From the NCBI RefSeq assembly GCF_000878195.1, contig NZ_JXST01000002.1, positions 1 through 64,000 on the forward strand: a stretch of 64,000 bases of DNA, read 5' to 3'. Under the pieces are notes generated by a model, which saw nothing but the letters and a program-made list of their open reading frames with translations, did no database searches and was not told the origin of the DNA. This DNA is from Mycolicibacterium llatzerense (GTDB lineage: Bacteria > Actinomycetota > Actinomycetes > Mycobacteriales > Mycobacteriaceae). The first letter of the stretch is position 1. Each line of letters opens with the position of its first letter. Made by a program: the position numbers and the translations under genes. This document shows positions 61,241-64,000 of this stretch, piece by piece.

Positions 61241-64000
61241 GTGCCTAGGTACAAGTTTCGGTGGTCAAACCTGTCCGGCGATCTTGTCGGCGAGCTCTGC
61301 CAGAACTTGTTCGACGACTGCACCGGACTCGACCCTGCGGTGGTACTGCAGGAAGCGTACGGCGCCCGCCCGAAGGAGAACTTCGTCGCGGAGGCCTGGG
61401 ACACGCTTCGTGAATGCTGGTTGCTTCACGACAGCGAGTCGCGTTACCGCATTGTCGAGGAACTGCGGACACTCCGCCACGAAGATGGGCAGCTGAGAAC
61501 CCGCAAAGACCAAATGGCCTATCTACGCGGGCTGAGTAATGCCAAGAATCTGCGAGCCGTCGTCTTGCAGACCTTCATCGACCGCGGCGAGGTCGAGGCA
61601 GAAGAGCCCGAGCCGCCCGAGATCGAACCCAAGCCACCCGCCAAGGCGAAACCCCAACCACCGATCGCAAAACCGAAACCCTCAGCACCACCGACCGGAG
61701 ATGACGTGCAGACCGCCGCAGTAGACAAACCACAAGACCTCAACGTCGCCCCCGGATCGATCGTGGTCGTCCGCGACGAGGAATGGCTGGTCACCTCGGC
61801 CGAGCAGGGAGCCGACGGCTGGCTGGTCCGGGTGCGTGGCCTCTCTGAGTTGGTGGCCGAAACCACCGCCGCTTTCTACTCCAGTCTCGACAAGATCCAA
61901 GTACAGGATCCCAAGAAAGCGAAAGTGGTCCCCGATGGCTCGTCGGGCTACCGCGACTCCCGGCTCTGGTTGGAAGCACTGATCAGGAAGACGCCAGTTC
62001 CCTACGGGGACCAAAACCTGACCGTCTCGACCCACATGCTTGCCGATGCCCTGGCCTACCAGCGGGCGGCGGTGACCAAGGCACTCGATCCGCAGCACAT
62101 CCGGCCACGCATCTTGCTCGCGGACGCGGTTGGTCTGGGTAAGACGCTGGAAATCGGCATGATCCTGTCCGAGCTGGTGCGACGTGGCCGTGGTGAACGC
62201 ATCCTGATCGTCACGCCCAAGCACGTCTTGGAGCAGATGCAGCATGAGCTGTGGTGCCGCTTCGCGCTGCCATTCGTCCGCCTCGACTCGATTGGCATCC
62301 AGAAGGTCCGTCAGAAGCTGCCGGCCACCCGTAACCCGTTCACCTATTTCAAGCGGGCCATCATCTCCATCGACACGCTCAAGAGCCCCCGCTACAAGGC
62401 CCACCTGGAACGCCAGCAGTGGGATGCCGTGGTCATCGACGAGGCGCACAACGTCACAAACGTTGGCGTCATGAACAACGAGCTGGCTCGCGTCCTGGCC
62501 CCGAACACGGAGGCGCTGATCTTGGCGTCGGCAACGCCGCATAACGGGAAGAACGAGAGCTTCGCCGAACTGCTTCGCTTGCTGGACCCAACCGTGGTGC
62601 ACGCCGACGGCACCTTCACCAAAGACGATGTCGAGTCGCTGCTGATCCGTCGACACCGGCACAGCCCGGACGTCGCGGCCGAGGTCGGCAGCGATTGGGC
62701 CGAACGCGCCGAGCCAGTGCACCTGCTGGTCAAGCCGTCCGTAGCCGAGGACGCGGTCGCCGCGGAGCTGTCGCAGACCTGGCTGCACCCCGCGTCCGGA
62801 AGCTCTCCCTACTCCGGTGACACCACGGCCCTGTTCCCGTGGACGCTGGCCAAGGCGTTTCTGTCGTCGCCGGCCGCGCTGGCCGAGTCGATCAAGCAGC
62901 GCCGCGCCAAGCTCGATCAGAGCGATCCCAAGCCGCGCGCTGAACTCAAAGCCCTCAACATCCTCGACGAGCTCAACAAGGAAGCCCTGGGCGAGCAGGC
63001 CGGCAAGTTCGCGGCATTGGTCAAGCGCCTCAAGCAGATTGGCGTCAGTAAAGGATCCGAGACACGCGCAGTGGTGTTCGCCGAGCGGATTGCCACGCTG
63101 ACCTGGCTGCGCAACAACCTGCCCACAGCGCTCGGTCTGAAAGCCGAGAACATCGCCATGCTGCACGGCGGGCTGTCCGACGTCGAGCAGCAAGAACTCG
63201 TCGACAGCTTCAAACTGGAAACTTCACCCATCCGGGTGCTGGTGACCGGCGACGTGGCCTCCGAAGGCGTGAACCTGCACGCGCAGTGTCATCACCTGAT
63301 CCACTACGACATCCCGTGGAGCCTGATCCGCATCGAGCAACGCAACGGCCGCATCGACCGCTACGGGCAGAAGCATCCGCCGGTGATGTCCTCGCTGATC
63401 CTGGAACCGTCCGACCCCGAATTCTCCGGTGACCTGCGGGTGCTGTCGCGGCTGCTGGAACGGGAGAACCAGGCCCACGAGACGCTCGGCGATGTGGCGT
63501 CGCTGATGGGCAAGCACAGCGTCACCGAGGAAGAAAACGTGATCCGCGATGTGCTCGCCAAGGGTGCCGAGCTCGACGACGCCGTCCGTACTGCTGCCGA
63601 GGTCGCTGCCGGGGACGACCTGGATGCGTTCTTCGCCGAATTCGACGCCGTCGAGGCCACCGCGATACCGCTGCCGGCATCGACACGCCAAAGCCTCTAT
63701 CCTGATGACCTGACCTTCCTCGACGAGGCGCTGCACGCGGGATTCCACGACAAGCCGCACGCCAAACCCGAGCAGGGCGGCATCGGCTGGACGGTCAGTG
63801 CGCCGCACGGCATCGCCGAACTGTCCCCGCCGCGCGATCTTCGGCAACGGCTGGCTCAGCTTCCACAGAACTATCTGCACCACGGCCGGGTACTCGAGCG
63901 GCTCAAGCTCGCCACCAACCCGACGGTCGGCACCGCCCAGTTGCGCATCGCGCGAGAAGGCAAGGGCATCAACAACACCACCTGGCCCGAGGCACACTAC
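61241..64000 (+). CDS. SNF2-type helicase, 3' part outside the window (DrmD-like candidate)
   Basis: At least 920 residues; the frame is open to the window edge. An N-terminal helical domain (1-110) and a Pro/Lys/Glu-rich linker (about 113-150) precede the SNF2 motor: LADAVGLGKTLEIGMILSEL (~290), VVIDEAHNVTN (~397), LILASATPHNGKN, and domain 2 with VVFAERIATLTWL, LVTGDVASEGVNLHAQCHH and RIEQRNGRIDRYGQ (~700). Motor type is that of RapA/DISARM DrmD and of helicases in methylase-helicase defence clusters. GTG 61241 is the first plausible start and has no strong Shine-Dalgarno. From about 61,600 on the DNA is clearly GC-richer than the two upstream genes. Confidence 0.85.
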   Translation, partial: MPRYKFRWSNLSGDLVGELCQNLFDDCTGLDPAVVLQEAYGARPKENFVAEAWDTLRECWLLHDSESRYRIVEELRTLRHEDGQLRTRKDQMAYLRGLSNAKNLRAVVLQTFIDRGEVEAEEPEPPEIEPKPPAKAKPQPPIAKPKPSAPPTGDDVQTAAVDKPQDLNVAPGSIVVVRDEEWLVTSAEQGADGWLVRVRGLSELVAETTAAFYSSLDKIQVQDPKKAKVVPDGSSGYRDSRLWLEALIRKTPVPYGDQNLTVSTHMLADALAYQRAAVTKALDPQHIRPRILLADAVGLGKTLEIGMILSELVRRGRGERILIVTPKHVLEQMQHELWCRFALPFVRLDSIGIQKVRQKLPATRNPFTYFKRAIISIDTLKSPRYKAHLERQQWDAVVIDEAHNVTNVGVMNNELARVLAPNTEALILASATPHNGKNESFAELLRLLDPTVVHADGTFTKDDVESLLIRRHRHSPDVAAEVGSDWAERAEPVHLLVKPSVAEDAVAAELSQTWLHPASGSSPYSGDTTALFPWTLAKAFLSSPAALAESIKQRRAKLDQSDPKPRAELKALNILDELNKEALGEQAGKFAALVKRLKQIGVSKGSETRAVVFAERIATLTWLRNNLPTALGLKAENIAMLHGGLSDVEQQELVDSFKLETSPIRVLVTGDVASEGVNLHAQCHHLIHYDIPWSLIRIEQRNGRIDRYGQKHPPVMSSLILEPSDPEFSGDLRVLSRLLERENQAHETLGDVASLMGKHSVTEEENVIRDVLAKGAELDDAVRTAAEVAAGDDLDAFFAEFDAVEATAIPLPASTRQSLYPDDLTFLDEALHAGFHDKPHAKPEQGGIGWTVSAPHGIAELSPPRDLRQRLAQLPQNYLHHGRVLERLKLATNPTVGTAQLRIAREGKGINNTTWPEAHY

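Noticed and set aside
61682..63193. 503-codon minus-strand frame opposite the SNF2 helicase
   Set aside because: The plus strand carries clear SNF2 motifs through this whole stretch; the antisense frame has none.

Overview
The window is a high-GC mycobacterial chromosome segment (Mycobacterium/Mycolicibacterium). The strongest evidence is gene order. From the 5S rRNA gene onward it follows the Mycobacterium tuberculosis Rv1316c-Rv1343c block: ogt, alkA, membrane adenylate cyclase, nucS, methylmalonyl-CoA epimerase, fadA4, thioredoxin-TPR protein, glgB, glgE, glgP, dinG, pncB, clpS, aosR (DUF2017), P1-type peptidase, rhomboid, cAMP phosphodiesterase, rph, rdgB, a DUF3817 protein and an LprD-like protein. 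Mycothiol-type DinB proteins, a DesA3-type desaturase and many starts 6-7 nt after a TANNNT -10 box (leaderless mRNAs) agree with this assignment.

Layout. 1-10.6 kb: end of an rRNA operon, DNA alkylation repair, a KstR-type operator before a large exported protein, a class III cyclase, mismatch endonuclease NucS, and propionate/acyl-CoA genes. 10.6-12.2 kb: a divergent TetR/hydrolase pair bracketed by two nearly identical 27-bp inverted repeats that sit in convergent gene ends. 12.2-20.1 kb: alpha-glucan metabolism (glgE-glgB overlapping on the minus strand, glgP divergent, then a beta-propeller lyase-like gene). 20.1-21.9 kb: divergent monooxygenase/MarR pair with two operators. 22-30.3 kb: dinG-pncB and the clpS-aosR-peptidase-rhomboid-PDE-rph-rdgB series. 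The mec-cysO-cysM and murI genes expected here from M. tuberculosis are absent, and the AosR homologue has no cysteine. 30.3-33.7 kb: AbiEi/DUF559-like gene, divergent TetR/haloalkane dehalogenase, and the DUF3817-LprD pair.

From 33.7 kb synteny with M. tuberculosis ends. There is a LAGLIDADG-like protein beside a tRNA-Leu(UAG), a complete IS1182-family element, a DesA3-like desaturase flanked by two tiny basic proteins, a three-gene glycan cluster (GT4, six-hairpin-like protein, GH130), an NYN-domain protein, a formylglycine-generating enzyme, a monothiol DsbA-like protein, a His-rich exported peptide, an unusual zinc-ribbon SDR lacking the catalytic Tyr, a DUF2786 protein, and a phage LysinB-like pair.

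The last 11 kb (52.8 kb to the window edge) is the most interesting part. Three large co-directional genes lie there: an 1105-residue protein of unknown fold, a 1667-residue DEAH helicase with many zinc ribbons and a DUF1998 end (ATGA overlap with the first), and an SNF2-type helicase cut by the window edge. This resembles Druantia type III (DruH-DruE) or DISARM/methylase-helicase anti-phage islands but fits none exactly. The first two genes are less GC-rich than the rest of the window. Downstream genes needed to identify the system lie outside the window.
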